A stretch of 36,329 nucleotides of DNA from Acidimicrobiales bacterium (GCA_015478655.1 JADMIJ010000042.1:1-36329), one strand, 5' to 3'; shown: positions 24,131 to 32,928, counted from the stretch's first letter. Numbers and translations: made by a program. Notes: generated by a model not told the origin, from the sequence alone.

Positions 24131-26079
24131 CGGTGGGCACCGCCTCGCGCCGACTCGAGGAGGTCCGCCAGCCCCCTGCCGTCCTCGTCTGGGCCCACGA
24201 CGTCGGCGTCGGAGCCCTCCAGGTCGGCGTCCCGCTCGAACTCGGCCGCCTGGGCCAACACTTCGGCGTAGAGGGGGGTGGACTCGAGTAGCTCGGCGTG
24301 GGTCCCGTCGGCGACCACCTTCTGCTGATCGAGAAGGACCACCCGGTCGGCCAGGGCGATGGTCGACAGCCGGTGAGCGATGATCAGGGTGGTGCGGCCC
24401 AGCATCTGCACCCGCAGGCTGGCGTGGATCATCTGTTCGACCTGGACGTCGATGGCGCTGGTGGCGTCGTCGAGCACCATGATGGGCGGATTGACCAGCA
24501 GGGTGCGGGCGATGGCGATGCGCTGCCGTTGACCGCCGGACAGCGTGTAGCCGCGCTCGCCCACCACCGTGTCGTAGCCGTTCTCCAGGTGTGTGATGAA
24601 CTCATGGGCCCCGGCGGCCCGGGCCGCGGCCTCCACCTCGTCGAAGGTGGCGGACGGCTTGCCGTAGGCGATGTTGTCTCGCACCGACACCGAGAACAGG
24701 AAGGGCTCGTCGAGCACCACGCCGATATTGGCCCGCAGGCTGGACAGGGTGAGGTCGCGGACGTCGTGACCGTCGATCTGGATCGATCCGTGCCGCACGT
24801 CGTAGAAGCGGTTCAACAGACGGGCCACGGTCGACTTGCCGGCCCCGGTGCGCCCGACCAGCGCCACCGTTTCCCCTGGGTCGATGTGCAGGTCGAAGTC
24901 GGCGAGCACCAGGCGCTCGGCCTCGCTGTCGTAAACGAAGTCGACGTGGCTGAACCGGACATCGCCCTTGCAGTCGGTCAGGTCGACGGCGTCGGGCTTG
25001 TCGGTGACCGTCGGCTCCTCGTCGATGATGTCGTAGATGCGCTCGGCCGAGGCGGCGGCCCGCTGTCCCATCATGATCAGCATCCCGAGCATCATGAAGG
25101 GTGCCTGGAGCATCAAGAGGTAGGCGTTGAAGGCCAGGATGGCGCCGATCCCCAGCTGTCCGTGGATGACCATGTAGCCGCCGAACAGCAGGACCAGAAC
25201 CAACCCGAGCTGGGGGAGGTTCTGGACCAGGGGAGTGAAACGGGCGCGGAGGTCGGCGTCTTTGATGTAGCCCCACTGGACCTTGTCGGCCGCGCCGGAG
25301 AGGGCCCGCAGCTGCTGCTGCTCGGCGGCGAAGGACTTGACCACCCGGACCCCGTTGACGTTCTCGTCGACGATGGTGGCCACCTCGGCCAGCCGGGCCT
25401 GGATGATCCAGGACACCGGGAACATCGATCTCCGCATCCTGACGCCGGTGATGTACACGAAGGGCGTGGTGGCCATGGCGATGAAGGCCAGGGGCACGTT
25501 GATGGTGAGCATGAAGATGAAGGCCACGACGGCGATGGAACACTGCACCATGATCAGCGGGGCGAAGGTCATGTACATCTGGACCGAGCGGATGTCCGAA
25601 TTGGCCCGCGAGATCAACTGACCCGACTGCACCCGGTCGTAGAAGGAGAAGGACATGCGGGTCAGGTGCTCGTAGATGATGTTGCGCAGGTCGTACTCGA
25701 TGTCGTAGGCGGTCTCGAAGAGGAGGAGCCGGGCGATGTAGCCCATGACGGCCCCGACGAGGCCGAGCCCGACGATCCACCACACGTAGTGGCTGAGGGG
25801 GACGGTGTGGTGGGTGATCGAGTTGCCGATGGCCTGCTGCAGCAGGTTGGGGATCTGGACCTGCAGCACCAGGCCAATGAAGGACAGCGTCAGCGACGTG
25901 ATGAAGATGCCCTTGTGGGCCTTCATCACCGGCAGGGCCCGCCGCAGCCAGCGGAGCGATCGGTCCGGGTCGATGGTCGCCCGCGGGGCCTCGTTGCGGG
26001 CCTCCTCGGCGATGGGGACGAACTCGGTGCCCTGCTCCGGTGGCTCGGTGCGCCTTGGCCGGAGGGTAGGGGCCTTCAC
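24127..26079 (-). CDS. ABC exporter half-transporter, degenerate-site subunit
   Basis: This is a 650-residue exporter with six membrane helices (about residues 50-345) and an ATPase domain. Walker A is VGRTGAGKST and the signature is TLSGGQRQ, which is canonical. Walker B is IMVLDDATS, with Asp in place of the catalytic Glu, and the Q-loop position reads VVLDEPFLF with no Gln. The switch His is kept (IIAHRLST). The combination matches heterodimeric exporters such as TM287/288 and BmrCD, where one of two ATP sites is weak. The GTG at 26079 overlaps the MarR stop (GTGA). A longer upstream start would run into the MarR gene and is unlikely. Confidence 0.92.
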   Translation of the reverse strand: MKAPTLRPRRTEPPEQGTEFVPIAEEARNEAPRATIDPDRSLRWLRRALPVMKAHKGIFITSLTLSFIGLVLQVQIPNLLQQAIGNSITHHTVPLSHYVWWIVGLGLVGAVMGYIARLLLFETAYDIEYDLRNIIYEHLTRMSFSFYDRVQSGQLISRANSDIRSVQMYMTFAPLIMVQCSIAVVAFIFMLTINVPLAFIAMATTPFVYITGVRMRRSMFPVSWIIQARLAEVATIVDENVNGVRVVKSFAAEQQQLRALSGAADKVQWGYIKDADLRARFTPLVQNLPQLGLVLVLLFGGYMVIHGQLGIGAILAFNAYLLMLQAPFMMLGMLIMMGQRAAASAERIYDIIDEEPTVTDKPDAVDLTDCKGDVRFSHVDFVYDSEAERLVLADFDLHIDPGETVALVGRTGAGKSTVARLLNRFYDVRHGSIQIDGHDVRDLTLSSLRANIGVVLDEPFLFSVSVRDNIAYGKPSATFDEVEAAARAAGAHEFITHLENGYDTVVGERGYTLSGGQRQRIAIARTLLVNPPIMVLDDATSAIDVQVEQMIHASLRVQMLGRTTLIIAHRLSTIALADRVVLLDQQKVVADGTHAELLESTPLYAEVLAQAAEFERDADLEGSDADVVGPDEDGRGLADLLESARGGAHR

Positions 26080-26546
26080 CGGGCCGTCCCCTGGGCCAGC
26101 CGGTAGGCGCGGAGGGCCTTCCTCCACGCCAGCAGGCCGCCGAAGGCCCGCTCGGACTCGAGGTCATCGCCCAGGCACGAGGCGATGTCACGCAGCCGGG
26201 CGGAGACCGCCGCATCGGCGTCGTCGAGGGCCCGCCGGCCGGTTCGGGTGAGCACGTGGTCGACCTGGCGACGATCGGCCACGACATCCCGGCGCTCGAC
26301 CAGGCCGCGGGCGACCAGCCCGTCGACTACCGCGGTCACGCTGGGGGGGCGCACCGCCAGGCGCTCGGCCAGGTCGGAGGAGACGGCCGGGCTCCCGTCG
26401 AGGAAGCCCAGCACCCGGTACTGGGGCAGGGAGAGATCCACCGAGGCCAGGCCGAGCTCCACCTGCTTGGCCAACCACGCCGCGGTCCGACCCAGGGTCC
26501 GGCACTCGTCCGGCGCCGCGTCTGGGCGGCTTTCTTTGAGAGTCAC
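26076..26546 (-). CDS. MarR-family transcriptional regulator
   Basis: The 156-residue protein shows the MarR winged helix (LSLPQYRVLGFLDGSPAVSSDLAERLAVRPPSVTAVVDGLVARGLVERRDVVADRRQVDHVLTRTGRR cut into helix, recognition helix and wing). Helices for dimerisation lie at both ends. It probably represses itself and the two overlapping ABC genes and is released by a small molecule. The start is a GTG at 26546; the ATG two bases upstream runs into a stop at once. No ribosome site is present, and the start lies directly after a palindrome and a TANNNT box. Confidence 0.92.
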   Translation of the reverse strand: MTLKESRPDAAPDECRTLGRTAAWLAKQVELGLASVDLSLPQYRVLGFLDGSPAVSSDLAERLAVRPPSVTAVVDGLVARGLVERRDVVADRRQVDHVLTRTGRRALDDADAAVSARLRDIASCLGDDLESERAFGGLLAWRKALRAYRLAQGTAR

Positions 26547-26559
26547 ATAGTTAGACTAT
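26547..26559. promoter_or_regulatory. Palindrome at the MarR promoter, probable operator
   Basis: ATAGT-TAG-ACTAT is a perfect 5+5 inverted repeat directly before the GTG of the MarR gene. On the minus strand it includes TAGTCT, a -10-like box ending 6 bases before the start codon. Binding here would block transcription of the whole MarR-ABC-ABC unit. Its A/T content stands out. Binding is inferred. Confidence 0.55.
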
Positions 26560-26638
26560 CGAATGACTGGGCGAGCCCGTTCGCTCGATGACATCCCGGC
26601 CGAGGTGTCGACTCCGAGACGAGTCCGGCGGCGGATGC

Positions 26639-28084
26639 CTACGAGACGAGCCCGGCGGTCGAGATGTTGAGCCCGTCAGTGCCCTTGGACCGGTGGACCA
26701 CCTGGATCTCACTGAACTCGGCCAGGCCCCAGGGCCCGTTCTCGACCCCGACCCCGCTCCACTTGAAGCCGCCGAAGGGCTGTTGTGGCGCAAGGGCCAG
26801 ATGGGTGTTGACCCATGCCGTGCCGCACTCGAGTTGACCGGCGACCTCGGTGGCCCGATCGGCGTCGGTGCCCCACACCGATCCCGACAGTCCGAAATGG
26901 GTGGCGTTGGCCCGCTCGACGACGTCGTCGACGTCCCGGTAGGGGATCACCGGCAGAGCCGGCCCGAACTGCTCCTCGTCGACGATGCGGGTCCCGTCCG
27001 ACAGCCCGGACAGGATGGTCGGCTCGAAGAAGTAGCCGGCCCGATCCATGGCATGCCCGCCGGTGACGGCCCGGGCCCCGTGGGACAAGGCATCGCCGAC
27101 CAACTCCTGCACCCGCTCGAACTGCGGGCGATTGTTGATCGGCCCCAGTTTGGTGTCCGCTTCGGTCCCGTCGCCCACCTTGACCGCCGAAGCCTGTGCG
27201 GCCAGGCCGTCGACCACGTCGTCGTACATGGATTCGGGTACGTAGACGCGCTTGATGGCCGAGCACACCTGCCCGTTGTTGTTGAAGGCAGCCGCGAAGA
27301 TGCCTCTGCTCACCACGGCCGGATCGGCGTCGTCCAACACGATGGCCGGATCGTTGCCGCCGAGCTCGAGGGTGACCCGCTTGAGGTCGGGGGCCGCCGA
27401 CAGCGCCACCTTCTTGCCCGTCTCGATGGAGCCGGTGAAGCTGATCTTGCGCGGCACCGGATGGCCGGTCATCCACGCGCCGAGTTGGTCGCCTCCACTG
27501 ACCACGTTGAGCACGCCCGGGGGCAGGGCGTCGCGCAGGAGCTCGGCCGCCTTCAGGGTGGTGAGGGGGGTGAAGGGGGAGGGCTTGAGCACCAGCGTGT
27601 TGCCGGCCAGGAGCGCCGGGGCGATCTTCCAGAAGGCCAGGGTGAGCGGGAAGTTCCACGGGGTGATGGCAGCCACCACGCCGACCGGGCGACGCACCAC
27701 TTCGACCCGCGCCTCGGCATCGTCCTGGATGACCTGGGGAGGTGTTTCGAGGTTGGCGAAGTACTGGCACCAGATGGCCGAGGCGAAGACCTCGATGTTG
27801 GCATCGGCCAGCGGCTTGCCCTGCTCGGCGGTGAGCACCGGCGCCAACTCACCTGCGGAGGCCAGGAGCACGTCGGCCATGCTCAGGAGGGCCGCCCGCC
27901 GGGCGGCCTCGTCCGACTTCCAGTCCCGCTGGGCCTTGGAGGCGGCGTCGAACGCCGCATCCAGTTGTTTGGGGCTGCACTCCGGGGCGTGGGCGAAGTC
28001 CTCGCCGTTGGCCGGGTTGACCACACCGAACGACTCCGCCGCCGGCACCGTGTCCCCCCCGATGGTCATGACGAAGTCGGGCAT
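26639..28084 (-). CDS. NAD(P)-dependent aldehyde dehydrogenase
   Basis: The 481-residue protein is a standard-length aldehyde dehydrogenase. The key blocks are TPWNFPLTLAFWKIAPALLAGN (cofactor site), FTGSIETGKK, the general base Glu240 in LELGGNDP, and nucleophile Cys274 in NNNGQVCSAIKR. GPALPVIPYRD and FGGFKWSGVGVENG follow near the end. It oxidises an aldehyde to its acid. Succinate-semialdehyde or an aliphatic aldehyde are options, and a GabT-like enzyme lies 7 kb away, but no operon links them. The ATG at 28084 has a GGGGGA ribosome site. The frame remains open upstream for more than a kilobase, but that stretch is antisense to the MMPL gene. Confidence 0.93.
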   Translation of the reverse strand: MPDFVMTIGGDTVPAAESFGVVNPANGEDFAHAPECSPKQLDAAFDAASKAQRDWKSDEAARRAALLSMADVLLASAGELAPVLTAEQGKPLADANIEVFASAIWCQYFANLETPPQVIQDDAEARVEVVRRPVGVVAAITPWNFPLTLAFWKIAPALLAGNTLVLKPSPFTPLTTLKAAELLRDALPPGVLNVVSGGDQLGAWMTGHPVPRKISFTGSIETGKKVALSAAPDLKRVTLELGGNDPAIVLDDADPAVVSRGIFAAAFNNNGQVCSAIKRVYVPESMYDDVVDGLAAQASAVKVGDGTEADTKLGPINNRPQFERVQELVGDALSHGARAVTGGHAMDRAGYFFEPTILSGLSDGTRIVDEEQFGPALPVIPYRDVDDVVERANATHFGLSGSVWGTDADRATEVAGQLECGTAWVNTHLALAPQQPFGGFKWSGVGVENGPWGLAEFSEIQVVHRSKGTDGLNISTAGLVS

Positions 28085-28122
28085 GCTCGGTCCCCCAGTG
28101 CTCGGTTGTCTGATCGCCTCTG

Positions 28123-28153
28123 AAGCTAAGACTCGTCCCACCCCGGTTGTCAA
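28123..28153 (-). promoter_or_regulatory. Candidate promoter of the aldehyde dehydrogenase gene
   Basis: On the minus strand a perfect TTGACA (28148-28153) is followed after 19 bases by TAGCTT (28123-28128), or after 18 bases by TTAGCT. It lies about 40 bases before the ATG at 28084. The spacing is slightly long. Confidence 0.45.
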
Positions 28154-28185
28154 GGAGGCCAGGGCGAGCGCCGGCCCGGACGGGA

Positions 28186-30405
28186 TCAGACCCGCACCGG
28201 CTCCGCCGGGGCGGCAGGGCCTTCGGGCTCTTCGACGGACGGGGGCAGATCCGGTTCGACGCCCAGATGGGGCAGGATCCGGTCGAGCCAGGAGGGGAAC
28301 CACCAGTTGGCCCTCCCGATCAGGAACATCACCGACGGGACGATGGCCATGCGAATGACCAGGGCGTCGATCAGGATGCCGGCGGCCAGCCCCAAGCCGA
28401 ACTCCTTGATCACCCGCAGACCTCCCAGCATGAACGATCCGAACACCAGGATCATGATCAGCGCTGCTGCGGTGATGGTCTTGCCCGTCGAGGCCAGCCC
28501 CTTCCGCACCGCGGCGTTGTTGTCGTCGGATTTGAGCCACTCCTCGTGGATCCGGCTGATCAGGAAGACCTCGTAGTCCATGGACAGACCGAACAGGATG
28601 GCGAACAGCATGACGGGCAGGAAGGCCTCGATCGGTCCGGCTCGGTTCACCTGGAAGACCGATCCCAGCCAACCCCACTGGAAGACCGCCACCAGCACCC
28701 CGAACGCGGCTCCGATGGAGAGCAGGTTCATGGCCGCGGCGGTCAGCGGGATGATGATGCTGCGGAACACCATCGTCAGCAACAGGAAGGAGAGCACGAC
28801 GACCAGGCCGATGAACAGCGGGAGTTTCGACGAGAGCACTCGGGCGAAGTCCACGAAGATGGCCGTGTTGCCACCCACGTAGGCCCTGACACTGGTGCCG
28901 GCGATGGCTGCAGGGATGGTCTGTTGTCGGAGGTGGTCGATCAGATTGGTGGTGGCGACGTCCTGAGGGGCGGTCGTCGGGTACACCGTGATGAGGGATA
29001 CCTGATTGCCGTTCTTGGCCGGCAGCGATACGGGAGCAACCACCTTGGCCACACCGGGCTGCGCCGTGACCGCCGCGGCCAGCCGGTCGAGTGCCTGGGC
29101 GTCGGCCTGCGCCGGGCTCTGGGTCACCAGCAAGAGGGGTCCGTTGAATCCGGGCCCGAATCCCGAGGCCAGGAGGTCGTAGGCCTGCCGGGTGGTCGTC
29201 CCGACGGGATCGTTGCCCTGGTCGGATGACCCCAGTCTGAGCGAGAAGAAGGGCAGTGCCACCAGGACGACCACCACCAGGGCTACCACCGCCGGAAGGA
29301 TCGGCCGCTCCTCGATGAACGCGGCCCACTTGGGCCAGAATCCCTTGGTTCCCGTGCCCACCACTCTCGGACCGGTGGTGGCCAATTCCTTCTTCTGGCG
29401 CCTGCTCAACACCCGGGGGCCGATGAATCCCAGGAGCGCCGGCAACAGGGTCAGCGCCGCCACCATGGTCAGTAGCACGCCGAGTGCGGCAGCGATGGCC
29501 AGCCCGTAGAGGAAGGAGACCCCGAGGGCGAACATGCCCAGAAGGGCGATGCAGACGATGATGCCGGCGAACAGGACCGCCCGACCGGAGGTGTTGACCG
29601 CATTGACGATCGAAGACTCGACATCGCTTCCGGCGATCAGACCTTGCCGGTGCCGGGTCACGATGAACAGGGCGTAGTCGACGCCGACACCGAGCCCGAT
29701 CAGCAGGACAAGGGTGGGGGAGAACTGGGGCATCTTGACCCCGTGGCTGAGCAGCCCGATGAGACCGATGGCCGTGCCCAGGGAGGCAAGGGCCGACACC
29801 AGGGGGAGGGCCATGGCAAAGACCGAGCCGAACACCAGCAGTAGGACCACCCCGGCCAGGATGACCCCGGGCAGCGTGCCACCGAACGAGACGCGGTTGG
29901 CTGACTCCGCCACCTGACCGGCCACCGCCACCTGCAGATTGGGAGCGCGGTTGGCCGTCTGGGCAGCGGCCACGAACTGCTTGGCCACCGCGGTGGAGAT
30001 GTACTGCTCCTGTCGATCGAAGGTCACCGTGGCGAATCCGGTGGTGCCGTTGGCGCTGATCTGGGTGGAGCCACCGGGGCCGTAGGGGGAGGTGATGCTG
30101 GAGACGTGGGGAACCTTGGCCACCTCGTCCAGCATGGTGGTGATCGTGGCCTGCACCTCCGGGTCGGTGACCTTGGCCCCGTTGGAGGTATGGAACACGA
30201 TCTGTTCTCGGTCACCCGCCACCTTCGGCGCCGCCTGCTGCAGCAGGGACAGGGCCTGGGTCGACTCGGTGTTGGGCAACGAGAAGCTGTTCGAGTAGGC
30301 CGAGCCGACCGACTGGGAGAGAACGCCGGTGCCGAGCAGGGCCGCCAGCCACAACAGCACCACGACCACACGATGGCGGACACACCAGGAGGCAAGAGCC
30401 TTCAT
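28186..30405 (-). CDS. MMPL/RND-superfamily exporter
   Basis: The 739-residue protein begins with one membrane helix (VVVLLWLAALLGTGVL) and a large external domain. Blocks of five to six helices follow at about residues 170-340, then a second external domain and a second block at about 530-705, giving the two-fold repeat of MMPL proteins. SMDYEVFLISRIHEEW and GVGVDYALFIVTRHRQGL are the conserved Asp-Tyr motifs of the proton relay in the two halves. Actinobacterial MMPL proteins export lipids, glycolipids or siderophores; the substrate here is unknown and no lipid-synthesis genes are adjacent. The ATG has GAGGAG upstream. It is about 100 bases upstream of the aldehyde dehydrogenase gene on the same strand, which has its own promoter candidate. 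Confidence 0.92.
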   Translation of the reverse strand: MKALASWCVRHRVVVVLLWLAALLGTGVLSQSVGSAYSNSFSLPNTESTQALSLLQQAAPKVAGDREQIVFHTSNGAKVTDPEVQATITTMLDEVAKVPHVSSITSPYGPGGSTQISANGTTGFATVTFDRQEQYISTAVAKQFVAAAQTANRAPNLQVAVAGQVAESANRVSFGGTLPGVILAGVVLLLVFGSVFAMALPLVSALASLGTAIGLIGLLSHGVKMPQFSPTLVLLIGLGVGVDYALFIVTRHRQGLIAGSDVESSIVNAVNTSGRAVLFAGIIVCIALLGMFALGVSFLYGLAIAAALGVLLTMVAALTLLPALLGFIGPRVLSRRQKKELATTGPRVVGTGTKGFWPKWAAFIEERPILPAVVALVVVVLVALPFFSLRLGSSDQGNDPVGTTTRQAYDLLASGFGPGFNGPLLLVTQSPAQADAQALDRLAAAVTAQPGVAKVVAPVSLPAKNGNQVSLITVYPTTAPQDVATTNLIDHLRQQTIPAAIAGTSVRAYVGGNTAIFVDFARVLSSKLPLFIGLVVVLSFLLLTMVFRSIIIPLTAAAMNLLSIGAAFGVLVAVFQWGWLGSVFQVNRAGPIEAFLPVMLFAILFGLSMDYEVFLISRIHEEWLKSDDNNAAVRKGLASTGKTITAAALIMILVFGSFMLGGLRVIKEFGLGLAAGILIDALVIRMAIVPSVMFLIGRANWWFPSWLDRILPHLGVEPDLPPSVEEPEGPAAPAEPVRV

Positions 30406-30660
30406 TTGGGGGACTCCTCACAGTCGAGCTCGGTGGTTCGTGACCGTCCCCGCGAGGGCTCGGCGACGCTCCTTGTATCGGGCCGGCACGCTCCATCAGG
30501 CCAGCCAGACCATCCTCGCCGATGGCCGTCCCATTGTCGCCGATGGGGGGCATGCGACGCCAAACGGGGTCACCTCCGCACCCGGCATGCCGGCCCCGGG
30601 AGGTCGGTCCATCGACGAGGCTGTGGTGGCCGTGCGATCACGCTCGGCCATGATGGTGAC

Positions 30661-31413
30661 GTGAACCCACGTGAACGCCTCGTCCCCCTGGCCGGAGCCT
30701 TCAACTTCCGGGACCTCGGCGGCTACCGGAGCAGCAGCGGCAGGGCGACCCGCTGGGGGAGGCTGTACCGGAGCGACACACTGCATGACCTCACCGATGC
30801 GGACGTCGAGTTGCTCCGATCACTGGGTCTGGCCACCATCGTCGATCTGCGGACACGGCGCGAGCTCGCCGCCACCGGACGGGGAATGCTGGAATCGGAG
30901 CCGATTGCCTTCCGGCACCTCTCGGTCATCACGGAAGGAGACGGCGAGGTCATGGGCGCCCCGACCGCGCCGGGTGAGGAACTAGGCGAGCGCTACCTCT
31001 GGTACCTCGATGGGGGCCGCCAGGCCCTGGTCGATGCCCTCACCCTGGTTGCCGAGCCGGCCAACCTCCCGCTCGTCTTCCACTGCGCCGCCGGTAAGGA
31101 TCGCACCGGCGTGCTGGCCGCGCTGGTGCTGGACATCGTGGGGGTGGACCCCGATCTGATCGTGGCCGACTACGTCATCACCGCCGACCGAATGGAGCTG
31201 ATCCTCGGGCGCTACCGGGACGATCCCGCCGTGGCGGAGAGAATGGCCAGGGTGCCGGCCTACCGGTTCGAGGTGCAGGCGCAGTCGATGCAGCGCTTCC
31301 TCACCGGGCTCCACGACCGGTTCGGGGGAGGCCGGGCCTGGGCGGTCGCCGCCGGCGTCCCTCCCGAGTCCGTGGACCGCTTGCCGGACCTCCTGCTCGA
31401 GCCCCCGGCCTGA
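30661..31413 (+). CDS. Tyrosine-protein phosphatase, PtpB-like
   Basis: The 250-residue protein has the active-site loop HCAAGKDRTG (Cys142, Arg148), the CX5R signature with the Lys-Asp insertion found in PtpB of Mycobacterium tuberculosis and related Y_phosphatase3 enzymes. The N-terminus, FNFRDLGGYRSSSGRATRWGRLYRSD, is the family's other hallmark. These enzymes remove phosphate from phosphotyrosine and phosphoserine/threonine, and some act on phosphoinositides. There is no signal peptide. The GTG at 30661 is the likely start: the conserved domain begins immediately after, and upstream in-frame sequence looks non-coding. No ribosome site is visible. The gene is divergent from the MMPL exporter. 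Confidence 0.88.
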   Translation: MNPRERLVPLAGAFNFRDLGGYRSSSGRATRWGRLYRSDTLHDLTDADVELLRSLGLATIVDLRTRRELAATGRGMLESEPIAFRHLSVITEGDGEVMGAPTAPGEELGERYLWYLDGGRQALVDALTLVAEPANLPLVFHCAAGKDRTGVLAALVLDIVGVDPDLIVADYVITADRMELILGRYRDDPAVAERMARVPAYRFEVQAQSMQRFLTGLHDRFGGGRAWAVAAGVPPESVDRLPDLLLEPPA

Positions 31414-31450
31414 CCGAGACGCCCTGCAGGCGCATTCCCCCGCCTGCACC

Positions 31451-31467
31451 GGCTGCGCTGCGCAGCC
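31451..31467 (+). terminator. Hairpin after the phosphatase gene
   Basis: GGCTGCG (31451-31457) pairs perfectly with CGCAGCC (31461-31467) around a 3-base loop, 37 bases after the stop. No T-run follows. Confidence 0.45.
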
Positions 31468-31480
31468 CGGCGAGCTGCCG

Positions 31481-31507
31481 TTGACGGGCCCTGGCGCCGC
31501 GTAGACT
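31481..31507 (+). promoter_or_regulatory. Promoter with leaderless layout for the next gene
   Basis: TTGACG (31481-31486), 15 bases, then TAGACT (31502-31507), followed by only 6 bases before the ATG at 31514. The transcript would start at or next to the ATG. There is no ribosome site, which agrees. Confidence 0.6.
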
Positions 31508-31513
31508 GAGGCT

Positions 31514-32116
31514 ATGAGCGCTTCGATATGGGTGCCGATCATGGCAAGCGTGTTGCTGTTCCTCGGCGTCGTAATGGCGGCCGTTGTCTTCGCCGGCTAT
31601 CTCCTCTGGCGCTTTGGACGTCGCAAATGGCGGGCGTTCCATTCGCACGGTCTGGTCATCGGTGCCCTCGCTCTGTGGGATGCCACCCGGTCGGGCCACC
31701 TGAGGCCTCGGGTCACTGCCGAGTCCGAGCACATGCACCAGTGGACCGCACGCCGTGTTCGCAAGCAGATGTGGCGCTCGGTCGACCGGGCCGATGCCGC
31801 GGTGCGCGCCGCCACCAGGGTCGGGGCACCCACCGCATCGCTGCCCTCGCTGTGCCGCCGCCTGCAGGACGCAGCCGTCGGCCTCGATCAGGTCCTCCGG
31901 GTGGAGTCGGCCGGGGTGGTGCCCGTCGAGGTGGCCAACCAGGCCACCGAGGTGATGAAGGCGGCCGCGGATGTCCAACGCGCCGCGGTGGCCTCGGCAG
32001 CCGACATCAACGGCCAACGGGTGCGGGACCTGGCCCACGATGCCGACTTCGAGCTCCAGTGCCTCGATGCCGGTCTGGAGTCGGTCAAGGCCGCGTTGCC
32101 CCACCCACAGCGCTGA
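31514..32116 (+). CDS. Single-pass membrane protein of unknown function
   Basis: The 200-residue protein has one N-terminal membrane helix (about residues 7-31: WVPIMASVLLFLGVVMAAVVFAGY in the core) followed by a basic RFGRRKWR stop-transfer segment. The rest is therefore probably cytoplasmic. The remaining 160 residues look almost wholly helical, with Ala, Arg, Val and Glu repeats suggesting coiled coil or a helical bundle. I recognise no domain or catalytic motif. It has its own leaderless-type promoter. It converges on the response regulator gene. Confidence 0.78.
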   Translation: MSASIWVPIMASVLLFLGVVMAAVVFAGYLLWRFGRRKWRAFHSHGLVIGALALWDATRSGHLRPRVTAESEHMHQWTARRVRKQMWRSVDRADAAVRAATRVGAPTASLPSLCRRLQDAAVGLDQVLRVESAGVVPVEVANQATEVMKAAADVQRAAVASAADINGQRVRDLAHDADFELQCLDAGLESVKAALPHPQR

Positions 32117-32286
32117 AACGTCTGGTCCGCAATGAACCGACATATGGAGCTTTCGTTCGGCTTCCCAGGGGCTGCCTGAGGGACTTGCCGCCTCCGCAGT
32201 TCCTGAGGGTCATCCTGGGTGATCGGCCGGACGACAACCTGGGGTGAGGGGCGAGTATTGCGCGACATCGGGGAAGGCGCGACAGG

Positions 32287-32928
32287 TCAACCGACGAGAC
32301 CACGACGATGCGCGTAGGCGACTGCCTGAGAGCGGTCCCTGCTGCCCGTCTTCGCGAAAATGCGGTTCACATGGGTCTTGACTGTGGCCTCGCTCACGAA
32401 GAGGTCCCTCCCGATCTCGGCATTTGAGCGCCCGGTGGCGATCAGCCGAAGGACCTCTGCCTCTCGCTCCGTCAACCCGTCCGGGGGCGGTCCTCCCCCT
32501 TCCCTGGTTCGCGTCAAGGCGGCCACGTCCACGAGTCGTGCCTGGACCGCCGGGTCAAGGACGGCTTGGCCTGACGCGGCAGCTTCCAGGGCACGGCCGA
32601 TGTGATCCCTGCCGGCGTCCTTCGTGATGTAACCGATCGCCCCCGCCCGCAGCGCCCCCACGATGGACTCGTCGTCGGCATAGGTGGTGAGCACCACCAC
32701 TTGTGTTCCAGGATGGTCAGCGCGGATGCGCCTGGTCGCCTCAACCCCGTCAACCCGGGGCATGCGCAGGTCCATCAACACGACGTCCGGGGACACTTCT
32801 GCGACCAAATCAACCGCCTCTTCACCGTCGGAAGCGGACCCGACAACCTCGATCCCGGGCAGCGTCTCCAGCAGAGTGACCAGGCCCTCGCGGACGACTG
32901 TCTGGTCGTCGACCACGACGACTCTCAC
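32287..32928 (-). CDS. NarL/LuxR-type response regulator
   Basis: The 213-residue protein has a receiver domain with the acid pocket D7/D8, phospho-acceptor Asp53 in VVLMDLRMPRVDG, Thr81 in VVLTTYADD and Lys103 in ITKDAG. A LuxR-type DNA-binding domain follows (LTEREAEVLRLIATGRSNAE and FVSEATVKTHVNRIFAK). I chose the GTG at 32928, which overlaps the kinase stop (GTGA) and puts VVVVDD at the very N-terminus. An ATG at 32955 would add 9 residues and overlap the kinase further. It is the partner of the kinase just upstream. Its target genes cannot be read from the sequence; the coupled membrane protein operon is a candidate. Confidence 0.94.
   Translation of the reverse strand: MRVVVVDDQTVVREGLVTLLETLPGIEVVGSASDGEEAVDLVAEVSPDVVLMDLRMPRVDGVEATRRIRADHPGTQVVVLTTYADDESIVGALRAGAIGYITKDAGRDHIGRALEAAASGQAVLDPAVQARLVDVAALTRTREGGGPPPDGLTEREAEVLRLIATGRSNAEIGRDLFVSEATVKTHVNRIFAKTGSRDRSQAVAYAHRRGLVG

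Noticed and set aside
24298..26106. 602-codon open frame antisense to the ABC genes
   Set aside because: Its product is His/Asp/Val/Gly-rich, as expected for the complement of a GC-rich gene; the ABC genes explain the region fully.
28085..29329. Open extension of the aldehyde dehydrogenase frame by over 1.2 kb upstream
   Set aside because: It runs inside the MMPL gene in another frame of the same strand, is Arg/Gly/Pro-rich and not protein-like. The ATG at 28084 begins the conserved domain with a ribosome site.
30106..30660. Upstream extension of the phosphatase frame
   Set aside because: It overlaps the start of the divergent MMPL gene and shows no conserved sequence; the PtpB family begins near the GTG at 30661.
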